DNA of 44,511 nt from an uncultured Prevotella sp. (GCA_900318625.1 ONLG01000011.1:1-44511), one strand, 5' to 3'; counted from the stretch's first letter, positions 16,791 through 25,747 are shown. Program-made: numbers and translations. Notes: generated by a model from the sequence alone, not told the origin.

Positions 16791-17869
16791 TGCAGTTTCT
16801 CCTTTAAAGCGTTAACAATTTCATCCGGCTCCGGCACGATGCCGCCCAGACGTCCGAAATGGGCCACGGGCACTGCTCCGTTGACAGCCAGTCTCACGTC
16901 TTCAATCATCTGTCCGGCATTGATTTCAGCCACCAGTATGCCTTTCTTTCCTTCGGCGGCCTTGCGTATCTGCTCTTCCGGGAACGGCCAGAGAGTGATG
17001 GGACGGAACAATCCGACCTTGATGCCTTCCTCGCGAGCTATCTCGATGGCACTCTCGGCAATGCGCGACGCACTTCCGAACGACACAATCATGTAGTCGG
17101 CATCGTCGAGCTGCTGAGTCTCGAAGCGCACTTCCTTGGCCTTTATCTCCGAATACTTCTCCTGCAAGTGCAGGTTGCGCTGCTCCATCACCTCAGAGGT
17201 GAGCTCGAGCGAAGTGATGATGTTGGGTTTGCGTGTAGCCGGACGGCCTACGGCAGCCCAGGGACACTCCTGGCGGATCTGCTCGTCGGTGCGGCGAGGC
17301 TTCTGAGGCGGCAGCACCACCTTCTCCATCATCTGTCCGATGACACCGTCGCTGAGTATCATGGCCGGGTTGCGGTACTTGAAAGCCAGCTCAAAGGCCA
17401 GGTCTACGAAGTCGGCCATCTCCTGCACCGAGTTTGGAGCGAGCACGATGACGTAGTAGTCGCCGTTACCGCCGCCACGGGTAGCCTGGAAATAGTCGCT
17501 CTGCGAGGGCTGGATGGTTCCCAGTCCGGGGCCTCCGCGCTGCACGTTGACAATCAGTCCGGGCAGCTCGGCACCCGCCATATAGGCTATGCCCTCCTGC
17601 ATCAGTGCCACGCCGGGGCTCGACGACGAGGTGAGCACGCGCTTACCGGCACCTGCGCCGCCATAAATCATGTTGATCGACGACACCTCGCTCTCGGCCT
17701 GCAGCACCACCATGCCGGTGGTTTCCCACGGCTTGAGCTGTGCCAGAGTCTCGAGCACTTCGCTCTGGGGGGTGATAGGATAGCCGAAATAGCCATCGGC
17801 ACCGCAGCGTATGGCAGCGTGGGCTATCGCCTCGTTGCCTTTCATCAGTCTTACTTCCTGTTCTGCCAT
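16787..17869 (-). CDS. 2-oxoacid:ferredoxin oxidoreductase alpha subunit (VorB/KorA-like)
   Basis: The 360-residue subunit starts with the classic GNEAIAHAAIRCGADGYFGY and PITPQSEVLETL pyrimidine-binding region. It continues with SEVSSINMIYGGAGAGKRVL and TSSSSPGVALMQEGIAYMAG. Bacteroidetes homologues are often called VorB (3-methyl-2-oxobutanoate oxidoreductase). It lies 3 bp after the ferredoxin subunit and overlaps the beta gene. Since ilv genes for the same 2-oxoacids lie 3 kb away on the same strand, a branched-chain 2-oxoacid substrate is possible, but 2-oxoglutarate fits equally. Confidence 0.92.
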   Translation of the reverse strand: MAEQEVRLMKGNEAIAHAAIRCGADGYFGYPITPQSEVLETLAQLKPWETTGMVVLQAESEVSSINMIYGGAGAGKRVLTSSSSPGVALMQEGIAYMAGAELPGLIVNVQRGGPGLGTIQPSQSDYFQATRGGGNGDYYVIVLAPNSVQEMADFVDLAFELAFKYRNPAMILSDGVIGQMMEKVVLPPQKPRRTDEQIRQECPWAAVGRPATRKPNIITSLELTSEVMEQRNLHLQEKYSEIKAKEVRFETQQLDDADYMIVSFGSASRIAESAIEIAREEGIKVGLFRPITLWPFPEEQIRKAAEGKKGILVAEINAGQMIEDVRLAVNGAVPVAHFGRLGGIVPEPDEIVNALKEKLQ

Positions 17870-17872
17870 GTC

Positions 17873-18106
17873 TTATTCCTCCACTTTTTTACGATAAACA
17901 GTGATACAGCCGTCGGGACACACCACCGCACACGAGGCGCATCCCACGCATTTGTCCGCCTGGGCAGGCTCCACATACGGGTAGCCATGCACGTTGACCT
18001 TCTTCTGTGCCAGTGCAATCACCTGCTGCGGACATGCAACGATACACAACTGGCAGCCTTTGCACCGGTCGGTATTGACTACAATAGCACCTTTAATCTT
18101 ACTCAT
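17873..18106 (-). CDS. 2 x [4Fe-4S] ferredoxin-like delta subunit
   Basis: The 77-residue protein has two complete CxxCxxCxxxC clusters: CKGCQLCIVACP near residue 18 and CVGCASCAVVCP near 55. It is the electron-transfer subunit of the oxidoreductase and the first gene of its operon. No clear -33/-7 promoter is visible just upstream, although the 5' flank is T-rich. Confidence 0.92.
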   Translation of the reverse strand: MSKIKGAIVVNTDRCKGCQLCIVACPQQVIALAQKKVNVHGYPYVEPAQADKCVGCASCAVVCPDGCITVYRKKVEE

Positions 18107-18197
18107 AATATTTTTTGTTTTTAAGCATTAAAGCCGTTTAGAATGGTTGGTGCGACCTGGCCGCAGCCTGACCGCATACTGCTCAGCCCTCTCCCGG

Positions 18198-18377
18198 TCA
18201 TGGGTTGTAGGCATCCTTGTTGTAGAAGCTCAGTATGTCGTCGAGCATACGCCGCGCTTCGGCAGCCGGATGGTCGGGGTCTATGGCCTCGGCCTCCATG
18301 TAGCAGTCGATGGCGTGCTTCCAGTCGCCTTGCTTACGATAGGCATTGCCCTTGAGATACCAGTCTTGAGCCGTCAT
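18198..18377 (-). CDS. Small TPR-type protein
   Basis: A 59-residue protein starts at the ATG at 18377, which overlaps the folD stop by four bases. It contains one clear tetratricopeptide repeat ([20 protein letters not shown], then [16 protein letters not shown]) and a short capping helix ([20 protein letters not shown]). Such single-TPR proteins beside folD occur in Bacteroidales. It probably binds another protein; the partner is unknown. A longer frame upstream of the ATG is just folD read in another frame. Confidence 0.8.
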   Translation of the reverse strand: MTAQDWYLKGNAYRKQGDWKHAIDCYMEAEAIDPDHPAAEARRMLDDILSFYNKDAYNP

Positions 18378-19252
18378 TTGTAGAACTCTTTCTTTCCTGC
18401 CGAGAGGGTGTTCTTCATCAGCGAACAGATGGTCATGGGACCTACTCCGCCCGGCACGGGGGTTATGTAACTGCACAGCGGTGCCACCTCGTCGAACTTG
18501 ACGTCGCCCGTCAGTCGGTATCCGCTCTTGCGGCTGGCATCGGGCACGCGCGTCGTACCTACGTCGATGACCACTGCTCCGGGCTTCACCATGTCGGCGG
18601 TGACAAACTCGGGGCTGCCGATAGCTGCGATGATGATGTCGGCCTGGCGACATTCCTCCTTGAGGTTTGCCGTGCGGCTGTGGCACACCGTCACCGTTGC
18701 GTCGCCATACTGCTTCTGTATCATCAGCTGCGACATGGGTTTGCCCACGATGTTCGAGCGTCCGAGCACCACGCATTTCTTTCCGCTCGTGGCGATGTTG
18801 TAGTGGCGCAGCAGTGTGAGGATGCCCAGAGGGGTAGCCGATATGAAGCAAGGCAGGCCAATGGCCATGCGTCCCACGTTGACGGGATGGAAGCCGTCTA
18901 CATCCTTACGGTAGTCGATGGCCTCCGTGACGCGCTGTTCGTCGATATGGCACGGCAGCGGCAGCTGCACGATGAAGCCGTCTACGTCTTCATCCTTGTT
19001 GAGCTTGTCGACACACTGGAGCAGTTCCTCCTCGCTCACCGTGTCCTCGAAGCGTATAAGCGTGGACTTGAACCCGCACTGTTCGCAGGCCAGCACCTTA
19101 TTCTTAACGTAGGTTTCCGAACCACCGTCGTGGCCCACGAGCACCGCAGCGAGATGCGGGCGCTTGCCCCCTGCTGCCACAATGCTCTCCACTTCGCTGG
19201 CAATCTCGGCCTTGATGGCTGCCGCAGTGGCTTTTCCGTCGATTATCTGCAT
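18374..19252 (-). CDS. folD: Methylene-THF dehydrogenase / methenyl-THF cyclohydrolase
   Basis: The 292-residue bifunctional enzyme interconverts methylene-, methenyl- and 10-formyl-tetrahydrofolate with NADP. Family motifs are all present: [15 protein letters not shown] (substrate lysine nearby), [42 protein letters not shown] and [12 protein letters not shown]. It is 22 bp downstream of ffh and overlaps the small TPR gene, so the three may be one transcript. Confidence 0.96.
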   Translation of the reverse strand: MQIIDGKATAAAIKAEIASEVESIVAAGGKRPHLAAVLVGHDGGSETYVKNKVLACEQCGFKSTLIRFEDTVSEEELLQCVDKLNKDEDVDGFIVQLPLPCHIDEQRVTEAIDYRKDVDGFHPVNVGRMAIGLPCFISATPLGILTLLRHYNIATSGKKCVVLGRSNIVGKPMSQLMIQKQYGDATVTVCHSRTANLKEECRQADIIIAAIGSPEFVTADMVKPGAVVIDVGTTRVPDASRKSGYRLTGDVKFDEVAPLCSYITPVPGGVGPMTICSLMKNTLSAGKKEFYK

Positions 19253-19274
19253 AGTCTTAATCTATATTTAGTTT

Positions 19275-20609
19275 TCAGAATTTAGGCATACCGCGCATCA
19301 TTCCGGCCATGCGGCCCATGCCTCCGCCCGTCATCATCTTCATCATCTTGCGCGTCTGGTCGAACTGCTTGATAAGGCGGTTCACGTCCTGGACGCTTGT
19401 TCCAGAGCCTTTGGCTATGCGCTGACGGCGCGAGGTGTTGAGTATCTCGGGGTTGGTGCGCTCCTTTGGAGTCATGCTCTGTATGATGGCTTCGATGCTC
19501 TTGAAGGCATTGTCGTCGATGTCGATGTCGCGCAGCGCCTTGCCCACTCCCGGAATCATGGCAGCAAGGTCCTTCAGATTGCCCATCTTCTTTATCTGCT
19601 GTATCTGATTCATGAAGTCGTTGAAGTCGAACTTGTTCTTCTGTATCTTCTTCTGGAGCCTCCGGGCCTCGGCCTCGTCATACTGTTCCTGGGCTCTTTC
19701 GACGAGCGAGACCACGTCGCCCATACCGAGTATTCGGTCGGCCATACGCGTTGGGTGGAACACGTCGATGGCTTCCATCTTCTCGCCCGTACCGATGAAC
19801 TTGATTGGCTTCGTCACCACGGTGCGTATGCTGAGCGCAGCACCGCCGCGAGTGTCGCCGTCGAGCTTGGTGAGAACCACTCCGTCGAAGTCGAGACGGT
19901 CGTTGAACTCCTTGGCGGTGTTCACGGCATCCTGTCCGGTCATTGAGTCGACAACGAAGAGAGTCTCGTCTGGGTTTACATGAGCTTTCAGACTCTCGAT
20001 CTCCTGCATCATTTCCTCGTCGACGGCAAGGCGTCCGGCGGTATCGATGATTACCACATCGCAGCCCTTGGCCTTAGCTTCGGCTATGGCATGGTCGGCA
20101 ATCTGGAGCACATCCTTGCTGTCGGGCTCGGAGTAGACGGGCACTCCCACCTGCTCTCCCACCACGTGGAGCTGCTGTATGGCCGCCGGGCGGTAGACGT
20201 CGCAGGCCACGAGCAGGGGGCGCTTGTGCTGCTTGGTCTTCAGCATATTGGCAAGCTTGCCGCTGAAGGTGGTCTTACCAGAACCCTGCAGACCCGACAT
20301 GAGCACTATCGAGGGCCGTCCTTCGAGCTTCAGCTCCACGGCCTCGCCGCCCATGAGCTCTGCCAGCTCGTCGTGGACGAGCTTCACCATGAGCTGACCG
20401 GGCTTGATGGCATTGAGAACGTTCATGCCCATGGCCTTTTCCTTCACCTTCTCGGTGAACGAACGGGCCACGTTGTAGTTTACGTCGGCATCCAGCAGGG
20501 CGCGGCGAACGTCCTTCAGGGTCTCGGCAATGTTTATCTCGGTTATTTTTCCTTCGCCTTTAAGTACCTTAAAGGATCTCTCAAGTCTGTCACTTAGATT
20601 CTCAAACAT
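19275..20609 (-). CDS. ffh: Signal recognition particle protein Ffh (SRP54)
   Basis: The 444-residue GTPase has the N-domain helices, then G-motifs GLQGSGKTTFSGKLAN, DVYRPAAIQQL, DTAGRLAVDEEM and TKLDGDTRGGAALS. The methionine-rich M domain ends in RKMMKMMTGGGMGRMAGMMR. It binds signal sequences and 4.5S RNA and delivers ribosomes to FtsY at the membrane. Length and motifs are normal. Confidence 0.97.
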   Translation of the reverse strand: MFENLSDRLERSFKVLKGEGKITEINIAETLKDVRRALLDADVNYNVARSFTEKVKEKAMGMNVLNAIKPGQLMVKLVHDELAELMGGEAVELKLEGRPSIVLMSGLQGSGKTTFSGKLANMLKTKQHKRPLLVACDVYRPAAIQQLHVVGEQVGVPVYSEPDSKDVLQIADHAIAEAKAKGCDVVIIDTAGRLAVDEEMMQEIESLKAHVNPDETLFVVDSMTGQDAVNTAKEFNDRLDFDGVVLTKLDGDTRGGAALSIRTVVTKPIKFIGTGEKMEAIDVFHPTRMADRILGMGDVVSLVERAQEQYDEAEARRLQKKIQKNKFDFNDFMNQIQQIKKMGNLKDLAAMIPGVGKALRDIDIDDNAFKSIEAIIQSMTPKERTNPEILNTSRRQRIAKGSGTSVQDVNRLIKQFDQTRKMMKMMTGGGMGRMAGMMRGMPKF

Positions 20610-20679
20610 TATTGTATCGCGATTTTATTATTTCTTCCGGAAAGCAAGCAAGTCCATGCTTGCAAGTTCTAACAAGCTG

Positions 20680-20687
20680 CAAAATTA
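20680..20687 (-). promoter_or_regulatory. Possible -7 element for ffh
   Basis: The minus strand reads TAATTTTG followed by CAG, about 71 bases before the ffh ATG. No -33 TTG is visible at the right distance. A 6-bp GCAAGC/GCTTGC hairpin lies in the leader. Confidence 0.4.
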
Positions 20688-21002
20688 CTAAAAATAACAC
20701 AAAGGGGTGAGATAAAATGCCCTATTTAAGCTATTTTAAAACTAAAAATTCTGCTAAAATGCACTGCCGACTGGCCGACGGCCATCCGATGCAAGGCTAC
20801 TGAGGGCTGCGCAGCTCCTTTGTCTACGGGGTAGAGCAGCCACGGATAAAAGCCGAAAATGCCGTAATTTTACTCCAGCTGCCCCGTAACAATGCTACAG
20901 GATAGCTGTAGCATTGCTCCAAGGGCTCTGTAAGGTTGCTCCAAAGCCTCTGGAATAAAGTTACGGAGCCGTTGGGAGAAATGTTAAAAAAACATGTTGC
21001 GC
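20688..21002. other. Spacer between ffh and the DUF4359-like gene
   Basis: No gene is visible. It holds a perfect 11-bp hairpin CAATGCTACAG / CTGTAGCATTG at 20890-20916 (5-base loop, no T-tract) and several CTCC/GGAG-rich stretches. A + frame covering 20936-21289 is a shadow of the next gene. Confidence 0.5.
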
Positions 21003-21033
21003 TTGCAGCTCAACGTGCAATTGCTTATTTTTG
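21003..21033 (+). promoter_or_regulatory. Promoter of the DUF4359-like gene
   Basis: TTG (21003-21005), 20 bases, TATTTTTG (21026-21033). Initiation is expected near 21040, 45 bases before the ATG. Confidence 0.65.
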
Positions 21034-21083
21034 CTCCGCGCAAACAATAATCAGGTTACTGCCTCAGTGCGCAGAAGCATATT

Positions 21084-21656
21084 ATGAACAGCAACAACAC
21101 GCCCAGCAAGCGCAGCCACTGGGGTTGCGTGGTGTCCCTGCTCCTCTTGGCCACGGTCGTGGGGGCTATGGTGCTCAGCTGCCCCACCCGGCAAGAGCAC
21201 CATCGGGCCATTGCCAGCGTAGTGGAGGCTGCCGCGACAGAGATTATCGACGAGCGAATGGCTGCCGGCGACAATGCCCTGACGCATGAGCTGCGCCAAG
21301 TGAGCAACCTGCTGATAGCCAGCATGGTCAGCGACGGCATAGACGAACGGCTCACGACAGACGACTTCTGGGTGTGCTCGGTGGGCAAGCTGTCGCTGTC
21401 GGGCAGGTCGCAGCCTGTGTCGGTGGGCATCATGGGGTATGTCTTCACGGCTTCTAAGGACGACGTGAAGCTCTATGCCGACAATTACATCAAGGAGTTG
21501 GAAAGCAAGATAGACCAAAGGCTGAAGCAGGAGGTCGACGAAAAGATTGTAGCCCCAGTGAAAGAGCAGCTCAGAAAAGGTGTTCCGAAGGAGCTTCTCG
21601 ACATCATCGACCAGCTATCGTCCTCGCCCGGAACCGAAGACGAGGCTGAGCAGTAG
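21084..21656 (+). CDS. DUF4359-like single-pass membrane protein
   Basis: The 190-residue protein has an N-terminal membrane anchor (WGCVVSLLLLATVVGAMVLS) and a predicted extracytoplasmic domain. The conserved part around residues 90-125 (DDFWVCSVGKLSLSGRSQPV, SVGIMGYVFTA) is what leads me to DUF4359. A charged, helical C-terminus follows (ELESKIDQRLKQEVDEKIVA). Function unknown. Its last 42 bases overlap the 3' end of the convergent nuclease/phosphatase gene. Confidence 0.75.
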   Translation: MNSNNTPSKRSHWGCVVSLLLLATVVGAMVLSCPTRQEHHRAIASVVEAAATEIIDERMAAGDNALTHELRQVSNLLIASMVSDGIDERLTTDDFWVCSVGKLSLSGRSQPVSVGIMGYVFTASKDDVKLYADNYIKELESKIDQRLKQEVDEKIVAPVKEQLRKGVPKELLDIIDQLSSSPGTEDEAEQ

Positions 21657-22610
21657 GGGCAGATGGTCGGAGAATCCGTTGCGATAGACAGGTCCCTGAT
21701 AGTTGCGCCGGGGCTTCCATCCGCCATATTTCGTGTCTTCTTCCATCAGGAAGGGTTCGTCCACCACCCTGCACTGCCCCACCCTTGGCAGCAGAGTACT
21801 GCTCACGAAGATGTGGTCGAGGCTTGCCCACCGACCCTGATACCTGTAGGTGGCGCGCGCTCCGTGGGTGCCCGTGGCATGGCGAGACACGTCTGTCTGG
21901 CCGTTTTGCTCAATAATGTTCAGCGACGGCTCACCAGTGTAGGCATTGAAGTCGCCAAGCAGCACTATCTTAGCATCACTTTCCTCACGCCTTATGGAGT
22001 CGGTGAGCTGGCATATAGCCCTTGCCACGTGGCAGCGCAGCTTCCTTGTAGCCATCTCGCCACCCCTGCGGCTCGGAGCATGGGCCACGACGACGTGCAG
22101 CGTGTCGCCCCAGAGGAGCTCGCCCTTGGCATATAGCACGTCGCGCGTGGCCCGCATATCCTTTATCGGCGGAACCCTCAACGCACGCCAACCGAGCAGC
22201 CTGAAGGTGAAAGGCGAATAGAGCAATGCCACGTCGATGCCCCTCTCGTCGGGCGAGTCGGTGACTACATACTCATAGCGAGCCGTGCGCAGCAGCGAAC
22301 GGCGCGTAAGGTCGCGCATCACCGTGTCGTTCTCCACCTCGCAAAGGGCCACCAGGTCAACAGAAGCCCACCCCGAGGAGTCGCGTCCGCAGGCCACGAT
22401 GGTCTGTCCCAGCCGGTTCAGCTTGCGCCAGTAGCGAGAGCGGGTCCAGCGCTGTTGCGAGTCGGGCAGGAAATCGTGGTCGTTCTTCAGCGAATCATGC
22501 CGAGTATCGAAGAGGTTTTCCACGTTCAGCTCAACGATGGTAAACCTCTCTCCCTGCGCTTTGGCCGCGAGCGAAAGCACAAATGCCAGCACTGTCACTA
22601 TGGTTCTCAT
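21615..22610 (-). CDS. Endonuclease/exonuclease/phosphatase-family protein, secreted
   Basis: The 331-residue protein has an N-terminal signal peptide (RTIVTVLAFVLSLAAKAQG). The EEP fold follows with metal and catalytic motifs in order: ELNVENLFDTRHD (Asn, Glu), VALCEVEND, VVVAHAPSRRGG, LLGDFNAYTGEPS and the final FSDHLPLLL (Asp-His). It hydrolyses a phosphodiester or phosphomonoester; the substrate cannot be told from sequence. Export suggests extracellular nucleic acid or a phospho-sugar/lipid. The 3' end overlaps the convergent neighbour by 42 bp. Confidence 0.88.
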   Translation of the reverse strand: MRTIVTVLAFVLSLAAKAQGERFTIVELNVENLFDTRHDSLKNDHDFLPDSQQRWTRSRYWRKLNRLGQTIVACGRDSSGWASVDLVALCEVENDTVMRDLTRRSLLRTARYEYVVTDSPDERGIDVALLYSPFTFRLLGWRALRVPPIKDMRATRDVLYAKGELLWGDTLHVVVAHAPSRRGGEMATRKLRCHVARAICQLTDSIRREESDAKIVLLGDFNAYTGEPSLNIIEQNGQTDVSRHATGTHGARATYRYQGRWASLDHIFVSSTLLPRVGQCRVVDEPFLMEEDTKYGGWKPRRNYQGPVYRNGFSDHLPLLLSLVFGSGRGR

Positions 22611-22722
22611 GTGGCGGAAAACAAATAATTAGGCAAACACGAGTTCTGGTCGGCGTTCCTTTAGCGTGGGATAAGGTAAAAGTAACGCCCTTTGCCTGGT
22701 GCTGCGATATAGTCAGAAACTA

Positions 22723-23460
22723 CTAATGTGCTATATACTTCTTACCGTTCTTTATAATCAGTCCATGACCAGCGTTCTTGCCTACGCGACGGCCACTGAT
22801 GTCGTATGCCGGAACATTCTCCGACTCTTCAGGCGATACGGAAATAACATTTATTTCGGTCGGCAAGTTGCCAGTGGTGACACCAATCGCAAAGGGCTTG
22901 CCGTCAGAAGGAAAGTGGGCACGCTGGCCGTTTGAGCCGACATTGGTGCTGAAAGACAGCTCCAGACTGTATTTTGTGTTGCTCTTCAAGCCTTCGGTAC
23001 CGTTGATTGGCTTCATGTCGCTTACCCACTTGCCGTCGCTCTGCTTCTTTGCAAACACCTGTTTCTTCTCTGCATCTCCGTTGCTTCCACTTTCGCGGAT
23101 GGCATATTCCATATACAACTCGGTCACTTCGCCCGATGTGTTTGCCGTAAAACTATTGAGGTAGACTGTAGACATGGTGCCCGGCAGGTCTTGAGTCACA
23201 CTTTGTTCAGGCAGAGGGATGGTCAATGGAAATAAGCCCATGGTTACATTGACGCTCACTGAGGTTATCTTAGGAGTTCCGGTGGCTGTGACTTCACTGT
23301 TGAAAGCTGTAAAATCCGAGCTTAACTTGTCTGCTCCGCCTTCTTCTACGAGCTTTAAGGAGATGCCATCAGTTACCGGTTCATCGGTAGTTGCAGCTGC
23401 CGATGCGCCAAAGACCGTTGCAAGCAGTGCAACAAAAGTTGTGAGTAATCTTGTTTTCAT
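22723..23460 (-). CDS. Secreted protein with type IX-like C-terminal tail
   Basis: The 245-residue protein has a signal peptide (KTRLLTTFVALLATVFGASA) and an unrecognised beta-rich middle (about residues 30-205). The tail PAYDISGRRVGKNAGHGLII, then KNGKKYIAH, matches the Bacteroidetes sorting-type ending (YDLSGRRV..KGIYI.NGKK), which suggests type IX export or surface attachment. The promoter lies inside a copy of the dispersed GAGTGCAATGCA repeat at about 23542-23570. Function unknown. Confidence 0.8.
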   Translation of the reverse strand: MKTRLLTTFVALLATVFGASAAATTDEPVTDGISLKLVEEGGADKLSSDFTAFNSEVTATGTPKITSVSVNVTMGLFPLTIPLPEQSVTQDLPGTMSTVYLNSFTANTSGEVTELYMEYAIRESGSNGDAEKKQVFAKKQSDGKWVSDMKPINGTEGLKSNTKYSLELSFSTNVGSNGQRAHFPSDGKPFAIGVTTGNLPTEINVISVSPEESENVPAYDISGRRVGKNAGHGLIIKNGKKYIAH

Positions 23461-23541
23461 GGCACTAATGTTTTATAGATATTGTATAATGTTTCTTAGC
23501 CATTAACCATACTTTTCATTCCAAGGCTACGTTAACGGCCA

Positions 23542-23549
23542 CAAAGTTA
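23542..23549 (-). promoter_or_regulatory. -7 element of the secreted type IX-like gene, within a dispersed repeat
   Basis: TAACTTTG on the minus strand is preceded by TTGCACTCGTTTTTCCA, part of a repeat also found at 43631-43870. The 5' leader is about 75 bases. Confidence 0.6.
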
Positions 23550-23751
23550 TGGAAAAACGAGTGCAATGCATCGAAAAAGAACTAATTTATTTCGCGTTCA
23601 TTGCCGATGATTAAGCATAATTATACCAAAGAAAATTGCTGATGAATGATATTGTCATTATGCCTTTGCAACCAGAAATATAAACCCTTATTTATATAAA
23701 TAGCCGTTTATATTTCAGTCCGCGACCCTTTCTGCATGAGCAAGAAACCAG

Positions 23752-23790
23752 AAGGTTCACAAGTTTGTGGACCACAAACTTGTGAACCTT
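23752..23790 (+). promoter_or_regulatory. 39-bp perfect palindrome (operator) upstream of the AAA ATPase gene
   Basis: AAGGTTCACAAGTTTGTGG (23752-23770), one central A, and the exact complement CCACAAACTTGTGAACCTT (23772-23790). The right arm contains the -33 TTG (23780-23782) of the ATPase promoter, so a bound protein would block RNA polymerase. Each arm is itself nearly symmetric (CACAA..TTGTG). Confidence 0.75.
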
Positions 23791-23810
23791 GGATTGTTTT
23801 AGTAACTTTG
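23780..23810 (+). promoter_or_regulatory. Promoter of the AAA ATPase gene
   Basis: TTG (23780-23782), 20 bases, TAACTTTG (23803-23810). Initiation is expected near 23817, 20 bases before the ATG. The -33 box overlaps the palindrome. Confidence 0.75.
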
Positions 23811-23836
23811 CGGCATAGAAATCAAATGAGGGAGCT

Positions 23837-24967
23837 ATGGACAAGGCCTTTATTTACGGAAAGAGCGTGGCTGGAGAAAACTTCACCGACAGGGTGGCAG
23901 AGAGGAAACGGCTGAAAACCAACTTTGAAAACGGTATCAACGTGATACTCGTTTCACCACGGCGCATGGGCAAAAGTTCTATCGTCAGGAAAGTAAGAAG
24001 TGATATGGACAACCCCGACGTGAAGGTTATCATTATGGACATATATGACTGCAGAAACGAATATGACTTCTACAACCGCTTTGCTGCCACCATAATAAAG
24101 GAAACGTCAAATCGCACCGAGCAGATATTAGACAACATAAAGCACTTTCTGACCAGACTTACACCAAAGATTTCGTTCTCTGGCGAGCCCTTTTCGGAAG
24201 TCAGCTTGTCACTTGGCATCACCCCTGACAACTATCAGCCAGAAGAAGTTCTGCAACTGCCGGAGTTAATTGCCACAGAGCAGGGCAAACAAATTGTGGT
24301 CTGCATCGACGAATTTCAGCAGATTGGAGAATTTCCTAACAGCCTCAATGTCCAAAAAAGACTGCGAAGCGTGTGGCAACATCAACAGCACGTGTCGTAC
24401 TGTCTTTTCGGAAGCAAGAAGCATTTGATGACCAATCTGTTTCAAAATCGCAAGATGCCGTTTTACCAATTCGGCGAAATGCTCTACCTTGAAGCTATAT
24501 CCACCGAAGACTGGATACCATTTTTGCAGTCGCGCTTCAAGAGCAAGGGGAAACTTTTGCCGGAAAACCTGGCACGAAAAATATGCGAAACGGTTGAAAA
24601 CCACTCGTCCTACGTTCAGCAACTGGCATGGAACGTGCTCGTTGAAACCACTGAAGAAGCCACGGAAGAGAATTTCAACAACGGTGTACAGGCTCTGCTG
24701 GCTCAGTGCAGTGGGCTATTCGAGCAGCAGATACAAGGTCTCAGCTCACACCAGATGAACTTTCTGAGAGCTATCAGCAACGGCATACACAAGGAATTTG
24801 CAAGTGTCAAGGTGAGCAAAGAATACAACCTTGGCAGCAAATCGAACATAACGCGGCTGCAAACAGCTCTACAGAACAGAGAGCTTGTTGAGGTGAGAAG
24901 AGAAGGAACATACCTTGAAGACCCAGTGTTCAAGATTTGGTTCAGGCGCGAGTTCCCACTGCTATAA
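23837..24967 (+). CDS. AAA/STAND-type ATPase with C-terminal winged helix
   Basis: The 376-residue protein has a Walker A of the archaeal-ATPase (ATPase_2-like) kind, SPRRMGKSSIVRKV, near residue 40. The Walker B is VVCIDEFQQIGEF near 155, with a sensor-like CLFGSKKHLM near 200. Helices follow (AISTEDWIPFLQSRFKSKGK, SSYVQQLAWNVLVE), and a winged-helix-like end (KEYNLGSKSNITRLQTALQN, DPVFKIWFRREFPLL). Many Bacteroidetes carry several paralogues, annotated only as ATP-binding protein. The large palindrome on its promoter suggests tight, possibly self-imposed, control. A role in DNA transactions, stress or defence is guesswork. Confidence 0.85.
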   Translation: MDKAFIYGKSVAGENFTDRVAERKRLKTNFENGINVILVSPRRMGKSSIVRKVRSDMDNPDVKVIIMDIYDCRNEYDFYNRFAATIIKETSNRTEQILDNIKHFLTRLTPKISFSGEPFSEVSLSLGITPDNYQPEEVLQLPELIATEQGKQIVVCIDEFQQIGEFPNSLNVQKRLRSVWQHQQHVSYCLFGSKKHLMTNLFQNRKMPFYQFGEMLYLEAISTEDWIPFLQSRFKSKGKLLPENLARKICETVENHSSYVQQLAWNVLVETTEEATEENFNNGVQALLAQCSGLFEQQIQGLSSHQMNFLRAISNGIHKEFASVKVSKEYNLGSKSNITRLQTALQNRELVEVRREGTYLEDPVFKIWFRREFPLL

Positions 24968-25025
24968 CGACCGGGCCATTCAGACAACCCAAAGGGAGCT
25001 TAGCGCGGCGAAGAACTGCCCCCTG

Positions 25026-25694
25026 TTACCTCGGCTCCAGCGAAGCGGGCTCGCCGCTGGGCTCTATGCCCTGATAGACGCAGGGGGCCGGAGTGTGGCT
25101 ATACAGTATCCATGACTGCCGGTAGAGATATTGGCTGAGGGCGTCTACCTGCTGCTGGGCTGTTTCGCGGCTGAGGAAGCTGGCCACAGTGAGGGCATAC
25201 ACAGTGCCGTCCTTGTCGTTGAAGCGGTAGATGCACGCTCCGTCGAGCGAGTCGGGCAACTTCTCGGTGGCTTTACGGGCCTCGTTGAGGGTGCGGTACT
25301 CTTCAATGACTACGTAGTAGATGGGACCTTTCCCGCCATTGACGTGCAGCGAAGCCTTGTCGAGTCCTTCCACCTGGCAGTAGCGACTGTCTACATAGCC
25401 CTCCACGCCATTCATCTCTACACGATGCCACATACCCGTTGAGCCAAGATAGGCGGCACCACGGCCTCCCGTCTTGATGCGTCCCAGAATGTTCGACCCC
25501 ACTACGGGCATCTCGCGGATGTTAACGTAGCCGTCGCTCGCCGTGCTGTAGACCCAGACAGCTTTGTAAGCAGGGGTAGCCTGTCCGCCAGCAGCCACGG
25601 CATCCACCACGGCAGCAGACAGCAGTGCTGCAAGCACCACAGCACTGAGCACCATACGAGAGGTAAAGCTGATAAATCTGTTCATTTTCTCCAT
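25026..25694 (-). CDS. Exported SH3b-domain protein with SPOR-like C-terminus
   Basis: I start at the ATG at 25694 (MEKMNRFISFTS) because the longer in-frame ATG at 25745 lies against the -7 element (25748-25755), upstream of the expected mRNA start. A signal peptide or anchor follows (MVLSAVVLAALLSAAVVDAV). A bacterial SH3 domain is visible (GYVNIREMPVVGSNILGRIK, GMWHRVEMNGVEGYVDSRYC). The C-terminal region with YYVVIEEYRTLNEARKATEK and ALTVASFLSRETAQQQVDAL resembles an SPOR-type repeat pair. A peptidoglycan-associated role is inferred from both domains. About 223 residues. Confidence 0.8.
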   Translation of the reverse strand: MEKMNRFISFTSRMVLSAVVLAALLSAAVVDAVAAGGQATPAYKAVWVYSTASDGYVNIREMPVVGSNILGRIKTGGRGAAYLGSTGMWHRVEMNGVEGYVDSRYCQVEGLDKASLHVNGGKGPIYYVVIEEYRTLNEARKATEKLPDSLDGACIYRFNDKDGTVYALTVASFLSRETAQQQVDALSQYLYRQSWILYSHTPAPCVYQGIEPSGEPASLEPR

Positions 25695-25747
25695 CTTTCT
25701 TAGGTTCTTAGTGATTATTCTGACCCTTATAGAAAGGTTGTCCACCG

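Noticed and set aside
15996-18124. Long + strand frames opposite the 2-oxoacid:ferredoxin oxidoreductase genes
   Set aside because: Shadow frames: the minus strand encodes full-length enzymes with all cofactor motifs.
20936-21289. 117-codon + frame before the DUF4359-like gene
   Set aside because: It crosses the promoter at 21003-21033 and becomes an out-of-frame read of the next gene, which has a proper membrane anchor and domain.
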